This document shows, piece after piece, positions 25,668-38,300 of a DNA stretch of 64,000 bases. A program made the position numbers and the translations under genes. The DNA lies in NCBI GenBank assembly GCA_942493075.1, contig OW818681.1:2108001-2172000 (forward strand), in the 5' to 3' direction. The notes beneath the pieces were generated by a model, which saw only the letters and a program-made list of their open reading frames with translations, was not told the origin of the DNA and searched no databases. Position 1 is the first letter of the stretch, and the number at the start of each line of letters is the position of its first letter. Source of the DNA: JBBQYD01 sp942493075. GTDB taxonomy: Bacteria; Verrucomicrobiota; Verrucomicrobiia; Limisphaerales; UBA8199.

Positions 25668-26309
25668 ATGTGTGCCGTTAGAAATACAGTTTGTGCCGTG
25701 ACGGTCTCTGGCCTGGTCATGGCGGCCTTTTGCTTTGTCCCGCTGCACCTCTTCGCCCAGGGAGAGAACGAACCCGCTTTCGTGTTGCGCACAGGCGGCA
25801 ATGTTCCTTTGGTTTCAGCCACGCAATCTGTGTTTGTGCCCGGCGGCATCACCGCCCCGGAATTGCTGATCAGCATTGGATTTGCCACCGCTGAGACATG
25901 GACCCCAGGTTCCATTCTAGACTCAGTAACACTCACCCTGCGCGACCAGCTCTCACTCAATACTGCGATCTACACCACCATAGACGGCAGCGGGACACTC
26001 TGGGCTCCCACTCCAGGTGGATTAGCCATTGACCCAGATTCGATTATCCGAAGCCCCCTCCCTTTTCCAAGTCTGACACCCGACCTGCCTTTCAAATGGG
26101 CTTACCAGTTGCGCTTGCCTGTGCCGGAGGAGATGCTCGGCAGGAATTTGGATTTGCACCTGGACCTTTTTGACAATCAAAACGGGTCGCATTCCCTGGC
26201 GTGGATGTCAGGTGTGGTGGTGATACCTGAGCCGTCTGGCCCGGTGGTCCTTGGTTGTGGCGTGCTCGCCTTGATCCTCTTTACACGTCGCCACAAGATG
26301 GGCTTCTAG
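25668..26309 (+). CDS. PEP-CTERM sorting-signal protein
   Basis: The 213-residue protein has an N-terminal signal peptide (VTVSGLVMAAFCFVPLHLFA, cleaved near AQ-GE). A mature domain of mostly beta character follows. The C-terminus is a classic PEP-CTERM signal: VIPEPSG, a hydrophobic helix (VVLGCGVLALILF) and a basic end TRRHK. Such proteins are exported and processed by an exosortase; no exosortase gene is in the window. No Shine-Dalgarno sequence precedes the ATG. It is 33 bases upstream of the 4070-residue RHS gene and in the same direction, so it may be its operon partner. Ligand and role are unknown. Confidence 0.85.
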   Translation: MCAVRNTVCAVTVSGLVMAAFCFVPLHLFAQGENEPAFVLRTGGNVPLVSATQSVFVPGGITAPELLISIGFATAETWTPGSILDSVTLTLRDQLSLNTAIYTTIDGSGTLWAPTPGGLAIDPDSIIRSPLPFPSLTPDLPFKWAYQLRLPVPEEMLGRNLDLHLDLFDNQNGSHSLAWMSGVVVIPEPSGPVVLGCGVLALILFTRRHKMGF

Positions 26310-26342
26310 AGAGTTTTAGTTGGAACAATCCTCGATAAACAC

Positions 26343-29300
26343 ATGAGTTCAGCTCGTTTCCTATTCGGTCGCGGTACCTCCGCACTCGTTTTGATCCTGG
26401 GGTGCTTTTTACCCGCAGCATTTGCGCAGGAGAAAATGCTCGAAGTGGACGGCATTCCAGTTGCCCTGCGTGAAGTTACAGGTGAGGCACAGGTTTACTT
26501 TTCTTCCATGCGCTGGAACCGCGCCTCAAACGAGTGGAACGTGGAAGCTACCATCCGGAACACGGGCACCCAAACCCTGCCTTCACCGTTGGTCCTCTAT
26601 ATTGAAAGCTGGACGGGAACGTCAGGATTGTTACAGCCGGACGGGACTGACGGGGCGAAGCCTTATTACAGTCTGAGCGCTCAGACCCCTGTTGTTGGGC
26701 TGGCCGCAGGAGCGTCTTCGCAGCCACTCACGCTGCGGTTGGGGCAGGGCGCGGGCAGTCCCACGCTAAATGCTCGTGTGTTCGCTGCATCCACCTCTCC
26801 GCAAGCGGCCGTTGCATTTGCCCAAACCCTCAATGAAGCTGGTCAACCCCTGCCGGAAGTCATCGTAGAAGAGAATGGACCGGATGGCTTGCGCACGAAT
26901 GTGACCGACTCAGCCCGGGGAGCAGGAACTTTAGGTCAGCGGGCAGGTGCGCACCTTTGGAAGTTCAGCAAACCGGGATATTTGCCGGTTTGGCGCCGCT
27001 CAACGATTGATACAAATTCTGTGAGATTGATCGCTGGACCTCGCTTGAGTCCCCGGGGAACCAACACGGTCATATTCACCCCGATTGCAGGTGGCCTTCT
27101 TACCAACTTGAACGTGGCGCTGCAATTCGGTCCGGGCTGCTTCAATCAGTCGGCCAATGGCACACTCACTCCGCTCACTGGTCAGACACTCCCTGGTTTC
27201 CTCCCGCTGGGATGGAGCCCGCTCGGCGCTTTTTGGTTTGAAACCGGTGCTGGCATCCAAAGCCCGGGAGAAGCTCGCATCCGTCCATGGGACAGGGTGG
27301 GCGTTGCCGAACAAGGTGTATGGGTTCGCTGGAACGAGAATCTCACCGTGTGGGAGGTGCTGGAAACCAAGCCGGGCCAAGGCCTCAACTTGCTGAGCTT
27401 TGGTGTGCCCTCCACAGGGGCCTATGCCTTGGTGGTTGGGGATGTTGGGGCGTTCGCACCCGCTTCGGCTGTGCCGGGCCAGCCATTACCAAGTTCTTCC
27501 GGCAACGCGGATGTTTCTGGGATTTCCGCATTGGGTACTGTTACGCCCGCATTAAGTGCAGCCAGTCGGACGCCTGACCTGGTGACGGCCCAAGCCGAGG
27601 TCGTGTTTACCAATTCACAGGGCGCATTGCCGAGCGGCCTGCTGCTGCAAACCCGTGTGAGCGAAACTTACGAGATGGCTGATGGTGCTTTGCGCTACAC
27701 GCCTCCATACGAGAACCACATCATTGCTTATCAACGCCCCGGCGACGCTGATCCTTCCACGCTCGTTTCGAGGTTCCCGATGCGTCCCCTGTTGTTGCTG
27801 GGAAGCGAGGAGTTGGCACAGGCAAACGTACACGTGGATGTTCTGCCGCCCCAGACCTTCTCTGGTGCTGTGTTCGACCACCGGGGTGGTCAAATGGTTG
27901 TTGGCCCGGTTCGAATCTCGTCAGGACCGAGCAACTTGCTTCAGCAGACAACCGTCCGGTTAAGCCTGCTAGCACAGACCAATCTACAGGCCTTGATCAC
28001 CAATGCGATTCTGGGGTTCGACCTGCAAATTGGACAGCTCCCGCCCGGCAAAAGGCTTTCGGTGCAGTTTGCCCCTCAAGCTCCTCATAGCTTCTATGTG
28101 CTTGCGCGGGTTTTGTCTCGCAATGGCTTGCACGGCCTGGAGCCGGTGGAGCGTTTCGCCAGTGGTGCTACTGGACTGCTCCTCAGCCTGGAAGCGGCAG
28201 CCGCGGAGAAGCTTCCGGGAGTAACGGGTGGCGGTCAGTTCGTGCTCGTTCGTCTCGCATCGCCGCAAGGAGTGATTCGGGGTTTGGTGCAAGGCTCCTC
28301 GCAGCAGCCATTGGCTGGCGCGTTGGTGCGTGTGAATCCCTGGATGACGTTTTCTGATGCTCAAGGACAGTACCGGATTCTTGGCAGCACGGGAGCGGTC
28401 GAGGTTGTTGTGACTGATCTCAACACAGGAGATTCGACCATCAACAGCCTGGTGTTAACCGACCCCCAAGCCGGAATAGCAGCCGATTTGTCCGCACAGC
28501 GACAGGCGCCCCGGGTGACGATGGTTTCACCCTTGCCTGGCTCGAACAACGTTCCAGTCGTGTCGCCGATTGTCATTCACTTCAGTGAGCCGATCAAGTT
28601 ATCCACCGCTGTTCCCAATGGAATCGAGCTCGTGGATGCCTCGAATCAGGTTGTGGTAGCGTCGATTTCATTCAACTTGAAAGGCACGGTGGCATTTCTG
28701 CTGCCGGTTCAGCCACTCGCACCTCTGATGCAGCATACCATCCAAATCAGCACCAATGTGACCGACCTTTCCGGGGCAGCATTGGCTGGACCTGCCAGCT
28801 TTTCATTCCGAACCGCCAGCGATCTGTTGCAGCGCGAGCTGGGAGGACAACTCATCAGCTACGAAGCCACCAACGGAGTTATGCGTATTCGCGGGACACC
28901 GGGCATGGCCGAAGGAGAAGCTCCTGTTGTGCTGGTGAATGAAACAACCGGTTATACCAGCACAGTTTTGGCCAAAGCCGATGGTAGTTTCGACAGCGGG
29001 ATACCCGCCGAAGAGGACGATTCGCTCAGTGCGGTTTTCGTGAACGCGAATGGGACCCGGAACACCATACCGGTGAGCCGCCAGGTTTTCCGCGATGGCA
29101 GCGTGGGCCTTTTCCAGGGCGGCGGAGTTCTGGAGAGCACAAACTCGCAAGGCGTGGTGCAGGTCCTGGTGGAGGCCGGCGCTGTGCCGGGCCGCACAAA
29201 ATTCAAGGTGGAAGCGCTGGATGCTCAGGCTCTGCCACCATTCGTGACCAACGTGCCTTCCGGTTCGCCCAAACCTCTGGGCGGTCTCAAAGTCCGGCTG

Positions 29301-32300
29301 AGCGGTGATGTGCTTCTGCAATCCATGGATGTTTCCTTCCCAATTAACCCGGCCGATTTGGGGCTCCCTCAAGGGGAGAGTCCGACCAATGCGACCTATG
29401 CCCTGGCCATTCCGCGCGAGATGTTCGACACCGAGAGCGGAAAGACAAATACGGTTTACGAGATCATCGACCGGATGCAGTACGAAAACGGGAAGCTGGT
29501 CACGCACTCGCCCCCGTTTTACGGGCTGCTGCCTGCCTTGAACATCGACTTGCTGACCGTCCCCTTGTTCATGAGCGTGGGCCATCAAATGACCATCGCG
29601 GGTCGTGTGTATTCCGCCGAATTCGATAATGAAGGAAAGCCCAAGCCGGAATCCATCCGAATGCTGCCCGGCGCAGTGGTAAGCGCTGTTCCACCTGGCG
29701 CGCCTGCAGGCATGCCAGGTCGTCTGCGTCCCGGCACGACTATGGCAACTGCGGGAGGAACCAACTCCAGCTACGCCATGATGGTCGTTGTTACGGAGGC
29801 CGCACCTGCCGTGGTGACAGCCAGCCATCCGCGCTTCCCTGGAATTGCGCCTGTTGCCTATGTCCCTGCCATGAGCCAGGCCGAGCGTTTTTCTTTGGGC
29901 AACTTTTTCCGGCCAGTCGATGTCATATTTCCGACACGTGATTCAGAGGACCATTCAGCGCCCACGTTGCTTTTTTCTCACGCACCAGAACGGCCTGAGC
30001 CCGGGAGCAATGGCTTCGTCCGAATTGCTGCCACTGATAACGCGTCCCGTCCTGCTTTGACAGTCTCGATTGCGGAAGCCTTTTCACTCCTGAGAGGCAC
30101 AAATATTCCCAACGGTCAGATCGACCTGGTAATGACCAATAGCGAGGATCTGGGCGCCTTTACCCGCCGGGAGATCTGGGCAGTATCGGCTCCTGAACCC
30201 GCCCGTGTGCTGGTCCAGGCGCGCGCGCTGGATGAATCTGGAAACGAGGTGACCAGTGCTTACCCGATCTTCTTCGGTGGCAGTGAGCCGGTGGCAACCA
30301 ACAATATCCCGAGCCCGGATTTGAATGATAAAACCGGACCTCGCGTGATCTGTTCGGTTCCTTCGCGTGGAGGCTTGAGCGTGGCGCCGGGACAGCCCCT
30401 TATCTTGCGGTTCGATGAGCCAATTGATCGCGCCATTTTGGAAGATCCAACCATCATCAGCTTAATGCCGGACAATCTCCGAGGCAGGCTGCGATTGAGC
30501 GAAGACCAATTGGAGCTGAGCCTTGATTACCCTGACCTTAAGGTGGATACCGAATACACCCTCACAGTGAATTCCGGGCTCAAGGATCTGAATGGCAATC
30601 GCCTCGATCAAGATCCCGTGGCTGAGGGGAATAATAGCTTTGTGCTCACCTTTAAGTCAGCTTCGCTGACGAAGAGCAGTCTGCCTGGGATCGCCTCTGG
30701 CGGCGGTGCCGTTCTCCGCGGCATCTACGCTTATGTTTTGGATCGAAACAGTTATTCAAATGCTTCGGTCGGGATCTACGACCTTTCAAATCCATCTGCC
30801 CCGCGCAGGGCAGCCCAGTTCCTGCTCGGAGGCGGGTATCCCCGAGATTTGGTGCTGATCCCGGACTATTCATTCAAACGGACCACGAACGGTATTGTAG
30901 AAACGAAAGATGTCCTGGCGGTCGTTGGAGGCTACACCGGCCAGGGACGTAGTCAGTACTTGCGGTTGATCGATATCAGCAAGCCGCTTCAACCGGAGTG
31001 GCTGGCGGGAATTGCTTTGTCATTGAATGCGGAGGCCGTCGTTTCGCGTGTGCAATGGTCAGCTCCTTATCTTGGCTATCTTCAGAGCGGCAGCGTCAAC
31101 AGTGTCGGACTTATTGACCTCCAGACTCTCATTCTCTTCGAGCACATGACGCCCGAAGAATATAAAACAATGCCTGAGCTCGGTTTTCCTGGAGTAGATG
31201 CCAACAACGATGGTGACTACGTGGACGAGGGGGATGAGTTGCCTTTGCCAGCTCGTGAGCCGGTTGAGTTCGCAGGCAAGATCCATAGCTTTACATTGGA
31301 GAATAGTGATGCCTGGATCAACGATTTCGTCCTCGCCGAGCATGGACAGTTCCTGGGGGTGGTCACAGATGCCGGCAAGCGGTATTCTACCAACGGTCTC
31401 CCGACCGATGAGATCATTCCTCCGCTGTATCGAACCTTGTACAGCTCGGGCACGCTCCCTGAGGCTGAGCTTGCTTCATATGTTTTCACTAACGCGCGGA
31501 CCAAGCGCGTCTCGCTGCTTAACGATTTCCCGATAGTCGATAACGGGTTTACTCGGATTGCCCGTCTCGCTCTGGTCTCTATCCGTATGAACCCCGGTGA
31601 CGAGGACGGAAAGACCAACCGACTGGTTGTTCTGGATGTCACCTTGCCAGTGGAACCCGTTCTTTTTGCTGAGATCGTGATCCCTGCAACGGTCGGTGAT
31701 TCAATTTTCTCCGTTATCCGTCGTGCGGACGGCTTGCTGATAGCCGCCGCCGGAGAGAACTCACTCCTAATAGATCCGGCCAAATTCCGAGCTCCCCACA
31801 ATCCCGAAGACCAGCATCCTGCCATTGTCGGCATGATTCCAGGTGCCGGAGATTCCATGCGCACCTTCGACGGGACGTTGGCCGGCTACAACGTGGTCAG
31901 TTCGGACGGGCGGAACCTGTTAATTCAGAGCACCCCAACTTTGCAGTTTGTTACGGCGCCTACGAACACTCCATTCATTCCGCACACCCTGACCAACTTA
32001 TCGCGCACAAGCCTTCGGGCCGTGCTGGATGGGATGAGCCCGGTAACGGATCTGTGGCTCTCCAGATACCGGGGAGAACCGGGTGTGGTGCCCTCGACGA
32101 TTTCACCCGCGCTGGGGGTCACGCACTATTACGTTCTGGCACACGTGCCAGGTTCTGCGGGCGCCACGATTGAGTTGTCCCTGGAGAGCTTGAACTGGGC
32201 AGGCCAGCCATTGCGGAGAATGGGTTTCCTTTTTCCCCCCGTGCATACCTTCAGTGCCAGTGCGTTGCAGGATTTGGATCAGTCACCCCTTGGCGATGAC

Positions 32301-35300
32301 GCCCCTGTCAGGAGCAGCAAAGCTTGGCGTCTAAGTCATGATCCCGGGAGTCCGTACTACAATTTGTATCTATCCCGGCCGTTCGCCCTCATCAGTGAGT
32401 CAATTTCCAAGGACGAACTCAATGCCGTCAAGACGGAGGTGGATCGCGATTTACTTTGGAGCGGCGCTTACCTTCGGGCCAGTTTCGATCCTTCGATGGC
32501 CGAAAACGGAGTGCTGCGGCCTTTCGTAGGGAAAGTCAGCCCCGAGGATCTTGTCCATTACCCCGGTGTGGAGGTTCTGGCGAATTCTTATCCGGGAGAT
32601 TACATCCAATCTCCGAACCCGGGCCCCCTGATTGGGGCAGTCACATTGACGGATGCGCTCGGCGCGATCGGCGCTCACAATGGCGAGTTGCGCAATGAAA
32701 CCGCCGACATGGTTCTTCCGGGCCGCAGGTTGCCCATCGAGTTCCGTCGCGTGATGGCATCACAGGGCCTATACGACGGGCCATTTGGACGTGGCTGGGA
32801 CTTCAATTATAACCAGCGCATTGTGGAGTTGAGCAATCGTGGGCTGGCTCCTGGCGCGAAGATCCCCCAGGTGATTCGCGACAATCCCGCTGACAGTGAA
32901 TTAGCCGAGAACCGTGATCTTCTGTTTTACACTGGCGCAGGCCGTGTGGTCGTCTGGAAGTTCGCCGGAACCAATGCCCCGCCCGAAGTGGCCTCCGATC
33001 CTTTGGTCACCGAAACCTTGCGTTGGACGAACAAGGTGGAGCGCTACTACCTGCCTCCGTCTGGAGCCTTTAACCTGATGTTCAGGTTCAAAGACGGCCG
33101 TTACGCCCGGCTGGAGCCGGATGGCACCCAGTTCTGGTACAACGCATCAGGGCGGCTGGTAAAGATCTATGACCGATATGATAAGAACTCCCTCGAATTG
33201 GTGTACAACGCCCGCGGCGAGTTGATCCGAATCTATGACGAGCTAAGGCGTGCTTTGGATGTTGGCTGGTGGCGCCTGCCCACTGACCCCATGCGACGTC
33301 CGGGCATTGATGAAACGACGTTGCGGCCCGGAATCGCCGGGAAGATCTGCCGTCTCAAAGACTACTCTGATCGGGATGTGTTGTTCTACTATTCCGAGGA
33401 CGGCCTGCTGGAGAAACGAGAAGGTCCGTTGGTGGAGACCGCATCCGAAAACGGTTTTACCGGCCGTGCCGCAACCAAATACACCTACAGCGACTCCAGC
33501 CAGCCCGGACGGTCTGGTAAAACCCTGTCAGGGATTATTGGCGGTGATGATATCGGCTCGCCGTTGTTGTCCAGCACCGAGGTTGGGCTCAAAGGACGCG
33601 ACACCGTCAGCAAACTCAAGATTGCGACTGGCGAACTCAAGGTTGACTTAGGACAAACCAATACCGCCCGCGCACTGAGTCTTGGGAACGCTACCGCGAA
33701 AGTGACCAACCCCGACCAATCCTCCACCAGCTACAAGTTCGATCGGTTCGGACGCCCGTTGGAAACCGTCCTGTCTGCTCCCAACGCTCCTGAGCAACGC
33801 ACGTTCAACGAATACTATGCGAATGGATTGCTCAAATCGGTGACCCACCCGGAGGGGAACAAAATAGAATACGTCTATGATGCGGCCAATCCGAGCCTGC
33901 GTTCGCGAGCAAACGTCATCCAGGTGACCAAGTACCCTGGACCGAGAGGCGGTCCAGTTTTGGCAGCCACCAGTGAGTACGATGAGTGGTACAACCTGCC
34001 GGCAGGAGACAAGACAGACTTCCGCACCAACACAGTTGTCATCACCCTGCGCCTGGATCATCGCGATACAGAGCGGATGACCCAAGCCGGCCAGATGGAG
34101 CTGTTTCAGGCCAATGAGTTCGGGCAGTTGGAGAAGCATACATCCCTGGATGGCATCGTTCGTGAATGGGCTTTTAACGGGGACGGGTTCCTGAGCTCCA
34201 TCAAGATTGGCGACTTGGTTACCTCTTACAGCTACGCACCGGCCACAGGCGTGCGAAGTGACTTCACCAAACGTGGGCTGGCGTCATCTGTGACTGACCC
34301 CAGGAATATCACAACGAGTTTCATTTATGATGAGTTGAACCAATTGGTTAGTTCCACCAGGGCAGGGCAGAAGACCACGTATGCCTACGACTCTTCGGGC
34401 AACACCACCGAGGTGCGAACCAAGGTGGACGATGACCGTACCTTGATCGAGGAGCGGACCTATGACCAGGTCGGATTCATGCGTTCCAAGACATTGAAGA
34501 ACGTCGAGGTCAATGGCGTTCCGGCGGATCTGGTAACCACCTTCGAACCGGACGGCATGCGACGGGTTAAACGCGCGGTCTTTCCCGGAGGTGACGTCCA
34601 TGAGTTGGAGTACAACCACGTCGGCCAGGTTACTAATTATGTGATCGGTGGGACCTACCGGGAGATTTATGAATACGACGGGAATGGAAACCGTGTCAGT
34701 ACCACCATTGGCGGTGCCACTGAGCGCCACGTGTTCGACGGGCACGATCGTCTGGTCCAGATTATCTCTCCAGCCGGAAGCTCCAACTCCCTGGCTTACG
34801 ATGGGAACAACAATATCGTCTGGAAACAGTCCAGAGATGCTGACGGAACAGTGCTATCCGAACTTTCGGCCGAGTTTGATGAGTTGAATCGCTCGGTGCG
34901 TGAGAGCCGGTTGCGTGACGATGGTGTTTCGACTGCGACCTCCGAGTATGACACTGCCCAGCGCCGAGTCATATTCACCGACGCGATGGGTGCCACCGTG
35001 ATCACCTACTCGGATCAGTACGGGCGTGTATGGAAGGAGGTTGCTCCAACGCGCAACACCGAGACGACATACGATGGGAACGGAAATGTGCTCACGCGCA
35101 CCGTGACTGAAGGAGGACGGATTTATAAGCAGGAGTTCGTTTACAACGACCTGGACCAAATGATCGAGGTTCGAGATAACCAGGGGAATGCGACGGTTTA
35201 CACTCTGGGCTTGGACGGGCGAACCAAGGTTGTCAAAGATCGTGAAGGCTTCAGCATCACCAACCGGTTCACTCTTTTGGGAGAGCCTTCACTCGTTCAG

Positions 35301-38300
35301 GATGCCAATCAGGTAACCACAGGTTACGAGCGCTCTACCAACCGGCAAGTCAGCGCGATCAGCGACGCGGCAGATCATTCCCAGCGGACCGAGTTCGATC
35401 ATTTGAACCGGGTCACCAAGGTCGTCCTGCCCAACAACCAGGAGACCATCTACAGCAACTTCGACGCACTGAACTCGCCCAAAGACGTGAGCCTGCCGCG
35501 CGGTATCCATATCAGCACGGCATACAGTCCGGCTGGTCAGATGACCAACCGTGTGTTTGCGGGTCTTTCCGGCGGCCGCTCTGAGTCCTACACATACGAT
35601 GGACTCCAACGGCTTCGGTTGGTGCGCGATCCGTCCGGCTCAGCCAGCTTCGATTATGACCGGTTTGGCTTCACCAAGCGCTTCGGCTTCCAATATCAGT
35701 TCCAGGCACCCGTGCCGAGCGTCAGCCAAATGAGTTTCGAAGTGTTGCAGGCCGCAAACGCAGGCGGTTTTCGAACCTCCCTGGTCTATCCTGATGCCGC
35801 CGTCACGGTTCAGAACAGACGGGATGCCACAGGCAGGCTTCTAGCTTTGCTGCCCGATTCAGGCGAGCCGGTGATCAAGACCAATGTTTACCTCGGTGAC
35901 TCCCTGATCAGTGGACGTACCCTGGGGAACGGACGCGTCCGGATGGACGCCGAGTTCGATTCGTTACGCAGGCCTATCATGCGGCGCTTTGTCACAGATG
36001 CTGGACGCACTCTCATGGACGTACGTTACGCCTATGACAAGAATGGGGCGCAACGGGCTCGTCAATATGTGCATCGCGGCGGTCGCACAGATTTCTTCCA
36101 GTATGATGCCGGTTATCGCTTCCGGCGCGTGGATGTGGATGCCCATCCCGTGATTGGCAATGTTGCCGGCAATCGGTCTTTGCCAAACTTCACAATCCCG
36201 AACTCGATTGAGGGGAATTGGTCCGCCGGCCCATACGCACGTGAAGCCACCTATTCGCAGACGGACGTTCTTCAAAGTATTGCGACCTTGAATCCGGACA
36301 ACGTTCCCGTTCCGCCGATCGGAGGGGTCTATGCCAACCCCGATGAGCTACTCTTTGTGCAGAGCATCGATGGTTTCTCCCGTATTCGCGACGAGGTCGG
36401 GAATGTGGTTGTGACGAAACTATTCGTCCGGATACCCGGCAACCCGACGCCGGTCTCCGTGGTGGCCACGAACACGTATAACGAGCTAAACCAACTCATT
36501 CGCGTCCAGCGCGCCGATGGAGTGCTGGTTCAGAATGAATATGGGCCGTCCGGTCTTCGGATTCGCCGGAAAGTCACTGGCGACATTGCGCGTTGTGTGC
36601 CCTCAGACCGCGCCTTCCTTTATGACGGTGGCAACCTGATTGAGGAACGCGACCTGTTGAACGGGGGCGTCGTGGTCGCTCGCTATTATTACGGTGATCA
36701 GGGAGACGAGCTGATTGCTGGCGATATCTCCAACGGCTCCGAGTTGACTCGCTACTACTTCCTGACGGATGTTAGTCGTTCGGTTCTGGGGGTCTGCGAC
36801 ACCAATGGTGCCTTGGTGGAACAAACGCGCTATGACACCTGGGGTCAACCTCAGATCGAAGCAGCGGATTTTGCCTCGCCTCAGGTCGCTGCAGTCGTGA
36901 GAGAGACCAATTCGCTTCTCATTCAGTTTACCGAGCCTGTTCTTCCGACATTTGAAGCAGGGGCTTCCGCTACAAATATTATCACAAGCCTGCGTCAGTT
37001 GAGTTCGGTGATCGAAATCCGGAGCAATGGCCAGCCCTTGAACGGCCAGTTCCTTTTTGAACCGGCCCGGCCGGGCGCTCCATTCGGCAGTGCGGTTCGG
37101 TTTGTGTCCGCCGGGGCCCTGTCTGGTGCGGTGGTCTTGCAGGTCGCCGGCGGCTTGCTCCAGGATGCGAGTAATAACACCAATGCCCCGATCACTCTCA
37201 ATCTGAATGTGGGGAGTGAAGGTTCGGTCTTCACGGGGCCCGGGATTGGCAGCACCGCTCCCCAAGGAACGGACCGCAGTTTCATCGGCTCACCATTCTT
37301 GTTCCACGGCCAGGTGTTTGATTACGATACCGGTCTCCTGTACTGCCGCGCTCGGTTTTACGATCCCGCGAGCGGCATGTTCCTGCAACGCGATCCGAGT
37401 GGTTACATCGATGGCGTGAACCAGTACGCCGGGTTTGCCAATAACCCTGTCAGTCTTCGCGATCCCACGGGGCATGCCACACCCGAAAGCATGGATCAGG
37501 GTGAAGAAGCCCACGGAGTTGGAGCTGACATCGCGCGAATGGCCAAGGAGTCTTTCGATCGGACCATGGACCTCGGCACCTCCACCGCTCATGGCATTGA
37601 CCTGCTCAACTCCGGTAATCCTGGGTCGCAAGGCGCCCTCGATGCAATGCGTGGGGCAGATCTTATCATCTCGGATGTGCAGGTGGCAGCCGGTGCCTTC
37701 GGCATGCTGAAGATCGGCCTCACGACATCCGTGAACCTGACTCGTCGTGCGGCCGGTTTCATGCAGAAATTCCGCGGCACTCCGCAAATTCCCAAGGCGG
37801 TGCGAGAGCATTTGCTTAAGTCAGGCCTTACCCAGATCGAGATCGACGCCATCATTCCCGCCATGAAGAAACATGGCGTCTCGCGTCTGAGCATCCGGAG
37901 TTTTAAGGAGGCGAAGCGGGCGGCTCGCCAGGCTGGAGTTAATGCTGGTCTGCCGCAGAAGCCTATGCATGTTAAAGACAAAACAGGGGATGATGCGACT
38001 GTCACCAAGGACGGCATCACCTATGTCTCTGATGCCGACATTCTCCACGTGGAGGTAAATGGCCGTCCGGCCACCCTCAAGGAAATCCAAAAGTTCACGG
38101 CCAGTGCCAACCGCAATTACACAAAGCTCTGGAACCAGCGTGGTCTGGGCGTCGTCGGAGTACCGGCAAACCCGCCTTTCCAACACGGCTCCCACCTGAG
38201 CATGTCGCAGATGTATAAATGGGGTGGAAAAGTGGATGGCAATTACATTGCCGCTGTCGGACATCCCGACGACAGTTTCACGATCCGGATTCGAGGGGAC

